From Sinotaia quadrata (Eukaryota > Mollusca > Gastropoda > Architaenioglossa > Viviparidae): 64,000 bases of DNA. The stretch's first letter is position 1. Each line of letters starts with the position of its first letter. The stretch is taken from contig CM054181.1 of assembly GCA_028829895.1 (NCBI GenBank), positions 106,307,360 to 106,371,359 on the forward strand, read 5' to 3'. The translations under genes were made by a program, and so were the position numbers. Positions 1 through 11,426 of this stretch are shown here, in pieces. The notes under the pieces are model-generated. The model was given only the letters and a program-made list of their open reading frames with translations, ran no database searches and was not told the DNA's origin.

Positions 1-309
1 TTCAGAATCCGAGTCTGGAGACGACATGACTGTGGATTCCATTGTTGACAGTGAATTGCATAAGTATAGAGAAGAACCAAACATTCTGCAGTCACAAGAT
101 CCTATGCTCTGGTAGAAAGTTAATGCCTGTCATTTTCCGAAATTGGCATTTTTGTTCCTACAGTATTATACATACCAGCCACATATGTTCCATGTGAGAG
201 ACTGTTCAGCACATCCGGTTAAATTGTGAATAAAGTGCGTGCATCTTTAATTCCTGACAGTGTGAAGAAGTTAATCTGCTTAAAAGACTGGTCGAAATCT
301 ATGGAGTGA
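1..309 (+). pseudogene. hAT-family transposase, C-terminal (dimerisation) remnant
   Basis: Seen: reading from base 2 gives an acidic stretch, then Y-R-E-E-P and D-P-M-L-W, a TAG at 113-115, then K-V-N-A and F-P-K-L-A. From about base 160 the homology moves to another frame: P-A-T-Y-V-P-C-E-R-L-F-S-T-S-G, a TAA at 220-222, then I-V-N-K-V-R-A-S-L-I-P-D-S-V-K-K-L and a stop at 307-309. Known: the order DP..WW..N...FP.LA...YL..PAT...SER.FS..G....R..L.P..V..L is the hATC dimerisation region of hAT/ZBED-type transposases. Two internal stops and a frameshift make this a dead copy. The rest of the element lies left of the window; no terminal inverted repeat was recognised on the right. The family call is solid, the subfamily is not. 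Confidence 0.88.
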
Positions 310-365
310 CTGAGTGAAGAAGTTAGTCTGCTTAAAAGACTGGTCGAAATCTATGGAGTGAATGA
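262..365. repeat. 52-bp tandem duplication at the hAT 3' end
   Basis: The segment starting GTGAAGAAGTTAATCTGC at 262 is repeated from 314 with one or two changes. It duplicates the last codons of the transposase remnant and the first non-coding bases after them, so it arose after or during decay of the element. Confidence 0.9.
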
Positions 366-1220
366 GTGAATTGAACAATAACAGTAACAGTAGGATTAAC
401 TTCGACTGTCATTTTGTTATCAATTTAGTTGTTTTTTTTTTAATCTATTAATTAATCTTTAATTATTGTAATATTAATCGACAAAGAAATCATTAATTGT
501 TAACAGCCCTATTATAGTGAGAAAATATTCACTCCATATTGTGATGATGATGGTGACGACGACGACAATGCTGCTGTTGCTAATGATGATGATGATGATG
601 ATGATTGTTATAGCTGCAAATTAGAATGATTGAGTGTGTTTGACATGTGTAGAAGCTCACAGCACTGGTGTGTGTGTGAGAGATTCTGCATTATAGGCGT
701 GTATAACTGTATATAAACATTTCTATATATTCCTGCACTGTGCGGTTTAATGCTGTGATTTGATTCCAGTCACAAAAGTCAGGCTTTTTTTGTAATCCGA
801 TCGGGATGATGATGACAGGTTTATGTCCCTTAACAATAGACGTTGACGTTTCGACATTTAACCACCAATATACCGTGACTGTGCACATATGTGTAGGTCA
901 GGATCGTAGATGTGAACATAATGCAGATTGAATGAGTGTTATGTCTGTGCGAAGACTGACTGGAGTGGTGGACAAAATAATAGTGTATCTTATAACTGTG
1001 ATTCAAATTGCTCGCTAACAAGCTTGTGTGTTGGGTTTTTCGGATATCATTCGAAGTATTTTGAGATCCATCTTGGAGGATTCTTTAATAGATATTTGTC
1101 GACTTCGAAATAGTGTGGATAACCATATCAAAAGAACCAATACTGTCGTGTCTTAAAGAATCAGGGAACAGCCACCAAATACAGCATTGGCCTTAACTAA
1201 CAAGTTCTTGTTATGGAATC
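366..1220. other. non-coding DNA with (GAT/GAC)n tract
   Basis: AT-rich sequence with no supported gene. An imperfect trinucleotide tract of GAT, GAC and GCT units occupies about 541-606. The short open frames around 690-1110 lack any recognised motif or splice support. Confidence 0.6.
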
Positions 1221-1454
1221 AATGCTAGTAATCAGAAGCTCCATGTCCTCATTCAACTAAGCCTACTAAGGTAATGTTGGTAATCAGAAGTTCCGTGTCC
1301 TCATTCAACTAAGGTAATGTTGGTAATCAGAAGTTCCGTGTCCTCATTCAACTAAGGTAATGTTGGTAATCAGAAGTTCCGTGTCCTCATTCAACTACGG
1401 TAATGTTGGTAATCAGAAGTTCCGTGTCCTCATTTAAGGTAATACGTATGTTGG
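1221..1454. repeat. 43-bp minisatellite, about 5 copies
   Basis: The unit GGTAATGTTGGTAATCAGAA... runs 43 bp and is nearly identical in the three central copies. The first copy is more diverged and carries an extra GCCTACTAAG; the last copy is truncated at its end. Homogenised centre and diverged flanks are typical of slippage or unequal exchange. Confidence 0.9.
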
Positions 1455-2525
1455 CGAAGAGGGTCAAATACAGCAGTGCTTTTTGGGACAGTTGATGACA
1501 AAACAAGCAATGGGAATAAGATTTTCATTCATGTTGTCTCAGTTTCGACTCGATCCGGGCAAAAAGTCCGCAGATGCATCTTAACTGCTCTCTAGTTCAG
1601 GGTGGTGGATTAATTGTCTAGTTAGTCAGATGAGATAATAAAGCAGGTCCCGTGTGATATGACCTCGTATATTAAACGTAAACAATAGATACTTAGATCC
1701 TTAGACCCAAGCCCGAGGAATTTAAGTAGGAAAAATATTCCCTCAGAATCATTTTTTTTCACCTCATGCCTACAGCACTATAACTCGCCAACCTCAACCC
1801 AACAAAAAATAAATAAAATCTCTCCAAAGATTATAGCGGAAATAAAGCTGAAATAAAACATTACTGGGATTTCATTCCACTGAAACAAAAATACTTAAAA
1901 CTTGCCCTTAACTACTCATGTCTTTAAGGAGGAAAGTTTAATGTCTGATTTCTCCAGTACTGCGCTTTTACGGTGCAATGTATCAAGTGGAGACTTGCTT
2001 GCTAAACTTTTCTTTGGCAGTCCAGGAGGGCAGATAATAGGCTGTGGTCACTTTGGACCTGGCCATTTTCTATTGAAGGCATGATGTTTCACTTTTCCAG
2101 AATTGTGAGTGCGCGTGTGCGTGCGTGCGTGTGTAAAAGATAAAATGCAAACTGTAAAGAGTAAAATTAAGATGAAAAGTGTAAACGTGTATATATTACG
2201 AAAGGAAAGCGTAAAACCGTTTCAGTAAATTTAAAACGTAAGATAAAGTTTATATTTATTTATATTATATTTTACATTTATAAATGTAAAATGTAAAGTG
2301 TAAATAAAATTGAAAACAACCAATCGTAAAGTATCAATCAACACAGAACTCTCAAAGACGCGGGATCTGTGTCCACCATCGTCAAGTAATGACACAGAGT
2401 TACTTTTCTTTTGATCGCTCTTCATATAATGACGTTGAATTGACGGGGAAAAATTACCAGCTGAGTACACAGGAGCTCTTAATTCCTTCTTACGGTTAAT
2501 TCCTTTTATGTTGTTGCAGTACTTA
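1455..2525. other. AT-rich non-coding DNA
   Basis: No gene is supported. A short GTGC/GCGT alternation lies at about 2104-2132. Between 2140 and 2320 the motif GTAAA recurs irregularly (TGTAAAGAGTAAAA, AAATGTAAAATG), as in a decayed simple repeat. Confidence 0.5.
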
Positions 2526-2692
2526 TTCTTCAGGACAGAATAACGCTAACAAAAGAAGGAATTCAAATACAGGCAAAATGTTCCTTCAGGACAGCAAAAT
2601 GCTAACCAAATAAGGAATTAAATATAGGCAAAACATTCCTTCAGGACAGCATAACGCTAACCAAAGAAGGAATTTAAACACAGGTATAACAT
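2526..2692. repeat. 55-bp minisatellite, 3 copies
   Basis: Copies begin at about 2526, 2581 and 2636 with TTCCTTCAGGACAGCA..., each followed by an AGGAATT block and an ACAGGCAAAA-like end. They differ at scattered positions, so the array is older than most others here. Confidence 0.85.
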
Positions 2693-2861
2693 CTCGAAAG
2701 TGAGAGTGACACAACGGGTCTTGCTTTTCGTTGTTGTCCTACTGTGTTTAGCAAATATTTCCTATGGTGTATCGCCAGGGCTCACTAATTTCATGACTTA
2801 ATATGGTTTATGACATTAATGTGCATTTTTGTGAGTGCATATGGAGAGTACGCTCTCTCTC

Positions 2862-3805
<944 letters not shown>

Positions 3806-3806
3806 T

Positions 3807-3807
<1 letters not shown>

Positions 3808-3877
<70 letters not shown>

Positions 3878-3878
3878 C
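3808..3878. repeat. (GATA)n microsatellite
   Basis: About 17 nearly perfect GATA units followed by decayed units (TACGTAGATAGGTACATAGATAG). Confidence 0.97.
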
Positions 3879-4004
3879 GTAGATAGGTACATAGATAGAC
3901 TGATGTTATGTAACTATTAAAGAAAATAATTATTCCGTCAATCAAACCTAACCTGATTGCTAAAAGCACGAAAGTATATACACGATGCGATAAAACTAAT
4001 AAAC

Positions 4005-4570
4005 GACAACCACCATGTTTAAGAACGAGAACTCTGGTCCTCTATTGGACAGTCATCCACCGGCTGCCGGGGATGACATTTCAATACCGTCACCCCGGAC
4101 TTTCGCCTGCTCCGGCCCTACCAGCAGACATGGGCTTTACTACTTCGGCCACTCCATCAGAGCTTGCTGACAGCAGGCTCAGCCTCCTTAAGATGGAGGT
4201 AATTACCATCTGCGGCAAGTAACGTGTGCTGCCATTCATCATAAACGTCTGGACCGAAGAATCATAAGTCTCCAAAGACATGGCAAGCTATCCTCGGGGC
4301 AAGAAACCGACAGATCACCCCGACAGTCAATCAATGAGAGCCCGGTCCGGATTTATGAAGTGATCTGGGACAGGCTATTTTGCAAATGTGTCCGTTGCTT
4401 AAAGTAGCTGGAGCTATCGCTGGTCTCTAATGGCCACGTCTTCTGTTTGGGGGAAACGCATCCCAGATGCAACATAAGGAACTACATCTTAGGAAATTCA
4501 GCTGCCCGGTACTCATACTCGACAAAAATGGTTCTGAGTTCCCTCCTCTTGGTGACGTAATAAAGGAAGG
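4005..4570. promoter_or_regulatory. candidate conserved regulatory island
   Basis: This stretch is GC-balanced and free of simple repeats, in sharp contrast to its surroundings. It holds a homeodomain-type core TAATTA at 4200-4205 within GGAGGTAATTACCATC. A minus-strand 63-codon frame (4090-4281) begins in a fair start context (GCCATGT), but no domain is recognised. Inference: a cis-regulatory element or an unrecognised exon; conservation cannot be tested here. Confidence 0.35.
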
Positions 4571-5740
4571 AGTGACTGAGCTGTGGCGTGCTTTGTAAAG
4601 GAAGTGAGGAGGGGTGGGGGATTTTTAGCCCCAAATCTTGCCCCTCCCCCCCAAAAAAATATTCAAATTAACTATATTACAGTGCTGTTTTGTTGTGTTG
4701 TTTCTGTTTCATTTCACTTTTTTCTTTTCATTTGTGTATGCTCCTTGTAGTTCAGTGGTCAGAAAGCAAACTCCCAGCTTGACTTTCCGCAATAAATAGC
4801 TCAATAGCAAAGTATAATAACTTCAGACTGTATCTAACGGCATCTTTGCATGCTAGCACGCAGTCTAATGAGGCATCCACGAGGATTTCGCATAAAAATG
4901 TTATATGGTCACAATGCATTAAGACATGCTATTCCGGCGAAGGACGAAAGGAGGTATCGTAATAATCATTGATGGAAGGAAGACGGGCCTTGTTTGAGCG
5001 AAGATGATTCTAGATGAGAAGAAACGAAGCAATCGTGAAATGAAACGCCTAGGTCAAGTAAGGGGGTGCATTCCAGTCAAAGTTTGCCTGAATCTTAATG
5101 TTGCTGGAAAATGAGTTTAGGACATTTAGTGTAGCGCACTGATGAATGCACACAAACTGTAAACACTAATTGATTTCCTTGGCGACGTTGCAAGAGAATA
5201 TTCGCAATATGGCTGCTGAGAATTTGTTGTGTTTGTGGGAAAACAATTCCAAAGTGAAATGGCTTCGATGGTGTTTATTTTTAACTTCTTAAAACTGTTG
5301 CGTTTTTTCGTGCTTATTTTTTTTCTGCTGCTGCTTCAGAAATAAATTGTGGACATACTCGATTAAATTATTTTCCAATAAACAAACTTTTACTTAGATA
5401 AATATTATGTATGCATAATGTACTTGTAAACTTTACGTTCATATACTAGTATTGTTTTTTTATAACATTAACTTCTTATTTTTATCATCACAAAGAAAAA
5501 GAAACAAAATAGAAACAGATAAAGAAACTAACATAAAACGATTCTTCTATTAAATCAACATTCCAGTTGCAAGATTTCTTTCCTTTTTCTTTTTCTAAGC
5601 AATTGGGTGTGTGTTCTCCTTAGCTAATCATACAAAAATATCCGTTCCTTTCAGCTGGATGAAAGCATTAAAACGTTTAGTTTACTGAACGCATCAACGG
5701 AATGCAAACATTAAAATGTTTAGTCTATTGAACACATCCA
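4571..5740. other. non-coding DNA, no feature recognised
   Basis: Moderately AT-rich sequence with a short G-run and C-run at 4610-4660. No array, element or supportable coding segment was seen. Confidence 0.5.
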
Positions 5741-5744
5741 TTCT

Positions 5745-6470
5745 GCTTCTCCTCCGCTCGCTGAAAGTGATGATGTAAATGATGACGCAGTGAGGATTGA
5801 CTTCCCGTGCTATAGATATTTGACCCTAGTTGTAATTTAATGGACAGGCCAAAAGAAGAAAAGCATAAAGCAAAGTAAAACTGATTTCTAAAACGACGCC
5901 ATTAATGTGCCTAATTTGGGCATCGGCAGGGAAAAAAGGGGAAAAAACTCTCGAAGTTAATACTCAAGCCGCATAACCGTGTCTGCGTGCCGCGAGGATA
6001 CAAAGAAATGATCTGTGGTCGTCCTTGCTGTAGTCTATTAGCGGCTAAAAAGGTCATTATTTATGAGGTAATCGAAATTAAAATCTTTGATACCGCGTTT
6101 TTATCATAAATGAAAGAATTTGACCTAGTGTGACGCGTCACGGAAGGTGGCCAAAGTTAGTGACCGTAGGCACAGAACTGCAGGATAACCAACCGGTGAC
6201 ATGTCACGTCTGTTGCCATTTCAAATGATTTCACGCTATACATATGTGTGTTCGGTCTCTCAGTTAGGTCTTCTATCATCCAGAGCACATCCGGGGTAAG
6301 CTTGGCTCTCTGCCTATTGTCCGTGATGTCGGCAAGCTCATTAGATTGAGAAGCCAAATAGAACAAATGTGTGGTAATAGACAGACCGAGAGCATTAATA
6401 TGTATGAAGAGTGTTAGTGCTAATGAAAATGTAAAATATACTATACCATGATGAGAAGAAAGAGGAGAAC
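5745..6470. promoter_or_regulatory. candidate conserved regulatory island
   Basis: Repeat-free, compositionally balanced DNA with several regulatory-looking cores: ATGATGACGCAG near 5780, GCCATTAATGTGCC near 5898, TTATTTATGAGGTAATCG near 6057 and GTGACGCGTCACG near 6130, which contains an imperfect palindrome. Inference: enhancer-type sequence; function and conservation are untested. Confidence 0.3.
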
Positions 6471-6705
6471 GATAGTGAGGGAGGGGGAGATTAGGGGAGG
6501 AGATTTGAGGGAAAAGGGAGGGACGTGAAAATGTCCTTGTATTTCTGGACATTCTAAATTCTAGCTTTCTAGTCAAGTGTTTGGTCTTTTCTCTTCTTCC
6601 TTCTGCACTGCTTCTTTGAATATATGAAATGTTAAAATTGTCTGTTATTAATATGTAGACTGTTTTCTGTAGTAAAAATCTAATATATTTATTACAGTCG
6701 AACAT
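6157..6705 (-). CDS. hypothetical 182-codon ORF, not recognised
   Basis: This is the longest minus-strand frame not made of a tandem repeat. It starts M-F-D-C-N-K-Y and ends with a plausible soluble segment (L-T-P-D-V-L-W-M-I-E-D-L-T-E-R). The middle is Ser/Pro-rich because it crosses a purine-rich patch at 6460-6530. No domain, signal peptide or splice structure supports it. In 64 kb of such DNA one frame of this size can occur by chance, and it overlaps a regulatory-looking island, so non-coding is the likelier reading. Confidence 0.12.
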   Translation of the reverse strand: MFDCNKYIRFLLQKTVYILITDNFNISYIQRSSAEGRREKTKHLTRKLEFRMSRNTRTFSRPSLFPQISSPNLPLPHYRSPLSSHHGIVYFTFSLALTLFIHINALGLSITTHLFYLASQSNELADITDNRQRAKLTPDVLWMIEDLTERPNTHMYSVKSFEMATDVTCHRLVILQFCAYGH

Positions 6706-6737
6706 TTATGTAGCAATATAATCAGTCAATGAAAATC

Positions 6738-6870
6738 AATCTATCTATCTATCTAACTAACTAACTATATATGTGTCTGTCTATCTATCTATTTGTCCAT
6801 CTACCTACATATCTACCTACGTATTTACCTATCTAATTTTCTATTCTCACTGTCGATTTATTTATCTTCC
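6738..6870. repeat. degenerate (CTAT)n/(CTAC)n tract
   Basis: Imperfect tetranucleotide units (CTAT, CTAA, CTAC, CTGT) with increasing decay to the right. It is an old GATA-type microsatellite. Confidence 0.85.
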
Positions 6871-6927
6871 TATCTAAGTTGGAAGAAGAATACACATATG
6901 AATATCATCTTCGTGCTCTTTTCTCTT

Positions 6928-7198
6928 TATGTATGACTGACTATCAGTCATTTCTGATCACTTAAATAGCCCGTCCGAAAGAAGGGAAAAAAACGACAAT
7001 TATGATTGCATATTCTAGACCGGAAATGTGTCTCGATGCTACTAAGAAAAGGCAGACAACTCTATGTATGACTGACTAGCAGTCATTTCTGATCACTTAA
7101 ATAGCCCGTCCGAAAGAAGGGAAAAAACACGACAATTACGATTTGCACATTCTAGACCGGAAATCTGTCTCGATGCTACTAAGAAAAGGCAGACAACT
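6928..7198. repeat. 135-bp tandem duplication
   Basis: The block beginning TATGTATGACTGACTA occurs at 6928 and again at 7063. The copies differ at only a few positions (for example GCATATTC versus GCACATTC), so the duplication is young. Each copy contains a small dyad, ATGACTG...CAGTCAT. Confidence 0.93.
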
Positions 7199-7233
7199 TA
7201 GCACTGACCCTTGTTCTTATTTCAGCCGACCAC

Positions 7234-7419
7234 TCAATTTTGACTTTCAAAAAACTCGGTCAATATGGACGCCCTCTCGTGATTGACACATCTCCTGGTC
7301 TTCTCACACATCTCATTGGCATTCGAGATAGACTTATAATCAGAGGCAATCCCAACCAGACCAGACTGGTTCTGTGGTATTTCCAGCAGGATTATTTGTT
7401 TTAGGTCTTCCGCCGCCAT
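7234..7419 (-). CDS. hypothetical 61-residue protein or first exon
   Basis: The frame starts M-A-A-E-D-L-K-Q-I at an ATGGCGGCGG start and ends E-F-F-E-S-Q-N. Its composition is ordinary soluble protein, with no low complexity. The DNA just upstream on the minus strand carries promoter-type motifs (see 7420-7495). No domain is recognised and no strong splice donor was seen inside, so it would be an intact short ORF. It could equally be a non-coding regulatory segment. Confidence 0.2.
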   Translation of the reverse strand: MAAEDLKQIILLEIPQNQSGLVGIASDYKSISNANEMCEKTRRCVNHERASILTEFFESQN

Positions 7420-7495
7420 CGGGATGAATAGGGCTCATTGGCTGCAGAAACCTCCCCGCAATATTACGTCAGAGTATGGGGTTATTTCCGGTGTT
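7420..7495 (-). promoter_or_regulatory. promoter-like motif cluster
   Basis: Read on the minus strand, an ETS-type CCGGAAAT (7484-7491), a CRE-like TGACGTAA (7464-7471), a CCAAT box (7437-7441) and the YY1-like GATGGCGGC at 7413-7421 follow in order within 80 bp, ahead of the short frame that starts at 7419. These are the usual motif types of TATA-less housekeeping promoters. Function is inferred from motifs alone. Confidence 0.25.
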
Positions 7496-8285
7496 TTAGA
7501 CTCGAACAGTTTAAGTGCATTGGGATATTTCTAAAACTAAATGATACATATCAGACACTTTTAAACACTAATGAAGGCGAAACGGTTTTGGTAATAGCAA
7601 TAACTTTACTTGTGTAAATCATTAAAACATGTATTTCTGTAACAGAGCTTGAAAGATTTGAACTACGCTTAAATTTATTCTTTCAAACATGCACACACAA
7701 AAATTATTGCGAAAATTAATGCAGAGAAAGTAGCTTATCTTAAACAAATTACATTTTGATCACTCTTTATGCGTCAGTGCGTGTATGCCTGTCAGCGTGA
7801 TCCCTCGCGTTGTGTTTAATTGCTCCTATACATAAAACAGGTTCCTACGTGCGTGTATAGGCCTACTTGTGTCTGGGTAGTATGCGTGTGTGTGCATGAG
7901 TGTGCGTGCGTGTTTGTGTAAGATATGTGAGATGGTGTGTGTTCTGTGTGCATGTGTGTAAAAATGATGGCATGTATAATGTGCACTTGTACGTGTATAC
8001 AGGAATGTGTCAAATTTCAGGGAAATAATTATAAAGTTTTATAGTGACTATATTTATTTACTTGGTTATCTTTGCACAAATAGCCACTGGAAGTGTAATT
8101 GATTATTTTCACATTTGTTAAGGCTTGCAGCTATCGATCACAGTTCTCAGTATAATGTCAATGACTGTCGTTATTCATGAACATATTAAAACTACAGTTA
8201 CATTAATAATCTACTTTTTTAAAACATGATTTCAAACAACACTTTTCATTGGTCAGAGTAAGTGGAAGCATAAGCTTGATATCTT
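7496..8285. other. AT-rich non-coding DNA
   Basis: No gene was seen. At 7830-7990 the sequence is a degenerate GT-rich stretch (TGTGTGCATGAGTGTGCGTG) that looks like a decayed TG microsatellite. Confidence 0.5.
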
Positions 8286-8286
8286 T

Positions 8287-8338
<52 letters not shown>

Positions 8339-8352
8339 CGTGCGTGCGTGTT
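8287..8352. repeat. (TG)n(CGTG)n compound microsatellite
   Basis: About 22 TG units are followed by four CGTG units. The alternating purine-pyrimidine run could adopt Z-DNA. Confidence 0.97.
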
Positions 8353-8859
8353 TGGTGTGTGTCTATAAAATGCAATAATAAGTCCATTACGAATTAGCAC
8401 TCTTTAGTGATTGGTTTCATCAACAGTTATATTTTATAAATTTTGTCTCTCCTTTTACAAGCATTCAAGCACAGAAGACATCGCTAACTAACATTTGAAT
8501 TATAAAGTAAAATGTATAAATTGAGAATAAATTACTTTGTTCACATGTTCGAATGCAAATGAAGGGCTTAACCTTTCTCTTTTTTAACATTTTTCATTTT
8601 TGAATAGATTTACATTCTCATACTTATTTTCTATTTAGCTGCCAAAAACAAAAAAAAATGTTGATAGGTTTGCGTCTTGAGATATATAAATACTTATACA
8701 TCTAATAACAAACACTTTGAGAAGAAAGCAAAAGTAAATAAGATATTTCAACAGGGAAGAAAGAAGAGAGTGTCTAAGAATAATAAAGTTCACTACTTTC
8801 TGACTGTCGTGTTCCATGTCGTCAAGCCTCAAGAAACCCTAATATTACATTCACACTAT
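8353..8859. other. AT-rich non-coding DNA
   Basis: No array or recognised coding segment. Confidence 0.5.
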
Positions 8860-9144
8860 TTTTAAGCCCTTCAATTCCTTCTCGCACTTCACACCCATTA
8901 TGGCAACGTGAGGTCTCATTTAAATGCAGATGGGTCTTTAGGGTTTCAAAAAGTTTGGGTGTCAGCTGGCACAAAGAGCTGACAACCTGCCACATTTGTT
9001 TTGACAGCACTCGAGTTGCGAAAATATTGACATTACAAGATGTGTAGAGAGCGACATAAAAAGTCTTTTCAACACATTTTTGAACGCTTTAAAGTATGAA
9101 GTGGGAGATATTCTTATACAATTGTTAGTGTCCAATGTTTTCAA
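8860..9144 (-). pseudogene. possible frameshifted coding remnant, family unknown
   Basis: On the minus strand, one frame reads S-P-T-S-Y-F-K-A-F-K-N-V-L-K-R-L-F and ends near Q-L-E-C-C-Q-N-K-C-G. A neighbouring frame takes over with Q-V-V-S-S-L-C-Q-L-T-P-K-L-F-E-T-L-K and E-V-R-E-G-I-E-G-L-K. Both parts look like ordinary protein and abut at one point, as expected of a single frameshift in an old gene or transposon fragment. No family could be named, and chance is a real alternative. Confidence 0.15.
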
Positions 9145-9829
9145 TGCTGTTGCTGATGAAGGCGATATTTTTCTTTATTTTTTTTTTAATAAAATGTTGT
9201 ATTAGATAGACAGATAGATAAAGAGATAAATAGATAGATAGATACGCAAATGCTGACCAGAAACAGAGAGGGATTGGGCTGACAGAGAGGGGTGGGCTGA
9301 GGGTAGGGGTTGGGGGTTGCAACGAAATAACATGCAATTCTGCAATAAAAAGTGCAAAGCTAAAATAGCTTTACCGAAAGTATAGCATATCCAACACATT
9401 CCGACCCTACCCTAACAAAAGTATTACCAGAGAAAATATCACTCACTCATAGTGCGACGTCATGTTCTCATGGGATTCACAATAGGCAGACAAGCTCCTA
9501 ATAGTCAGAAGCCATCAGAACCCGACGAAATTGCCAAAATTTCATATCCCTTTTTATCCGTGAAGAAAAAAGCTATAAAATCCGGGGATTTTTTTCTTTT
9601 GTTTTCTTTTTTCCTTCCAACCAGACATTAGTTCATAAACTCGGAAACCTTTTTTATACGGCAGCAAGAAGTGGGATGGGGAAGGCTGTAAGTCACGTGA
9701 CAGAATGTAATTAAAATATGTTCTTATACACCTCTCCTCTCAGTTCTAGTAGTACAAAGTAAAACCGATTATTAAATTATAATTTTCGAGTATGTATATC
9801 ATATATATGTGTCTGGATGGGTGGTTTGC
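9145..9829. other. non-coding DNA with short GATA tract
   Basis: A short imperfect GATA tract lies at about 9205-9243 and a G-rich patch (GGGTAGGGGTTGGGGGTTG) at 9300-9318. Nothing else was recognised. Confidence 0.55.
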
Positions 9830-9835
9830 GTGCGT

Positions 9836-9844
9836 GCGTGTGTA

Positions 9845-9934
<90 letters not shown>
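9836..9934. repeat. long (TG)n microsatellite
   Basis: About 42 uninterrupted TG units from 9850, preceded by GCGTGCGTGCG. Confidence 0.98.
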
Positions 9935-9935
<1 letters not shown>

Positions 9936-10436
9936 GGCCTGCTCTTCCATCCCCAAAGTAGTTTTATAATAAAACGTCACGTGGATATTCCATGCTAATT
10001 GCATCGATATTACTTCAACATTTTACTCGTTCTTTGGAATATAGAAACGTGCGGAAATATTACGTCATAGTTTTTTAAAAATTAGGCTATTTTGTTAATT
10101 TGTTCTCGGTACACTTTACCGGTGATACAAATGTTCTTATTTGTACCAATCTTTTGTCTTTAAATTATAATCTTTTCTTTAGAGTAATGTGCATGGGGGG
10201 ACTACTGCTCAATTGTCCAATAATTTTGCTTGCGACATGAGTTTTTTTTTCTCTTAAGAAGACCATTTGTGTCGCTCTTCCTTTGTTTATATGATTTGCA
10301 ATGCATTTAAATAGTTACATGACTGCATATCTTTATTTCTATAATATTACATATATGCATGTATGGGACTGTTGTGCTGGTCAATAAATAATTTGCCCTA
10401 ATGCTATGTGATGTCATACAGTGTATATGTACTTTT
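9935..10436. other. AT-rich non-coding DNA
   Basis: No gene or element recognised. Confidence 0.5.
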
Positions 10437-10742
10437 CTTAGCCAGCCTGACAAAACACTGTACATGTCAGATCAGTTCTAATTCTATCTTAGCCAGCTTG
10501 ACAAAACACTGTACATGTCAGATCAGTTCTAATTCTATCTTAGCCAGCTTGACAAGACACTGTATATGCCAGATCAGTTCTAATTCTATCTTAGCCAGCT
10601 TGACAAGACACTGTACATGCCAGATCAGTTCTAGTTCTATCTTAGCCAGCTTGACAAGACACTGTACATGTCAGATCAGTTCTAATTCTATCTTAGCCAG
10701 CTTGACAAGACACTGTACATGCCAGATCAGTTCTAGTTCCGT
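10437..10742. repeat. 51-bp minisatellite, exactly 6 copies
   Basis: Units start at 10437, 10488, 10539, 10590, 10641 and 10692, each beginning CTTAGCCAGCTTGACAA. Because 51 is a multiple of three, a frame stays open across the array and encodes 17-residue repeats (S-L-T-R-H-C-T-C-Q-I-S-S). This follows from period length and is not evidence of a gene. Confidence 0.96.
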
Positions 10743-11000
10743 CTATAGCATCAGTCACTGTCGTTTGCATGAGCGTGATAGAGCACAAGTCTACTATGTT
10801 GGATGAAATTAGTATAGCTCTGTGTGCTCTGTGTGCATTGCACGGTAAAATTAGCACACTCCTACTACAGTGGGTAACATCATTATAGCTCTGTGTGAAG
10901 TGTGTATATTGCATTGAGTGGTGAACAAGAAACTGCTACAGTGGGTAACATCGTTATAGCTATCTGAGAAGTGTGCATATTTCACGGAATGATTAGTTTT
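10743..11000. repeat. diverged tandem repeat, unit about 72 bp
   Basis: Three related segments share an ATTATAGCTCTGTGTGAAGTGTG-like core preceded by CTACAGTGGGTAACATC. They are more diverged than the neighbouring 51-bp array. Confidence 0.6.
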
Positions 11001-11150
11001 CAGTCTCAAAAGAGCACAAAACATTTAAATATGGTTCTAACTGGACCTGTACTTCATCACTTCCTATAAATGAGTTTATGCAAGTGTCCATCAAGGGGAG
11101 GAAGTACTCCAGCAAAGGGAGGTAGTATATTGTGATGTGATGTGATGTGT

Positions 11151-11258
11151 AGGATTGTGATGAGAGTTATTCTCTTGAAGAGACCATAATCTCCATGTTT
11201 CTATTCTAAGTTGTAGAGATTATGGTCTCTTCAAGAGAATAACTCTCATCACAATCCT
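11151..11258. repeat. perfect 43-bp inverted repeat (hairpin)
   Basis: The left arm 11151-11193 begins AGGATTGTGATGAGAG. The right arm 11216-11258 is its exact reverse complement with no mismatch over 43 bp. The 22-nt spacer (11194-11215) is unrelated. Just outside, TGTGAT on the left and ATCACA on the right could extend pairing after a small bulge. A transcript would fold into a 108-nt hairpin. No target-site duplication or transposon end was recognised. Confidence 0.98.
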
Positions 11259-11426
11259 GATCACAGTTTAGAACTGCTGTTGTTTTGATTTTTAACCTTT
11301 GATATTAGCTATATTATTCACACAGAAAAATGTGTATGTGTACTGTGTCAATGTTAGACATTGTGTATTTCTCCCCTGTTGTTTCAAAGCTTTCCTTGTA
11401 GTGAGTGGTCTCAACGCTCCTTCAAG

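Noticed and set aside
1221..1454. Regular direct repeats that could suggest a CRISPR array
   Set aside because: Units adjoin without variable spacers, and the whole window has eukaryotic repeat character. None of the arrays here has repeat-spacer structure.
10408..10806. 132-codon frame with 17-residue Cys-containing repeats
   Set aside because: It is an effect of a 51-bp tandem array whose period is a multiple of three.
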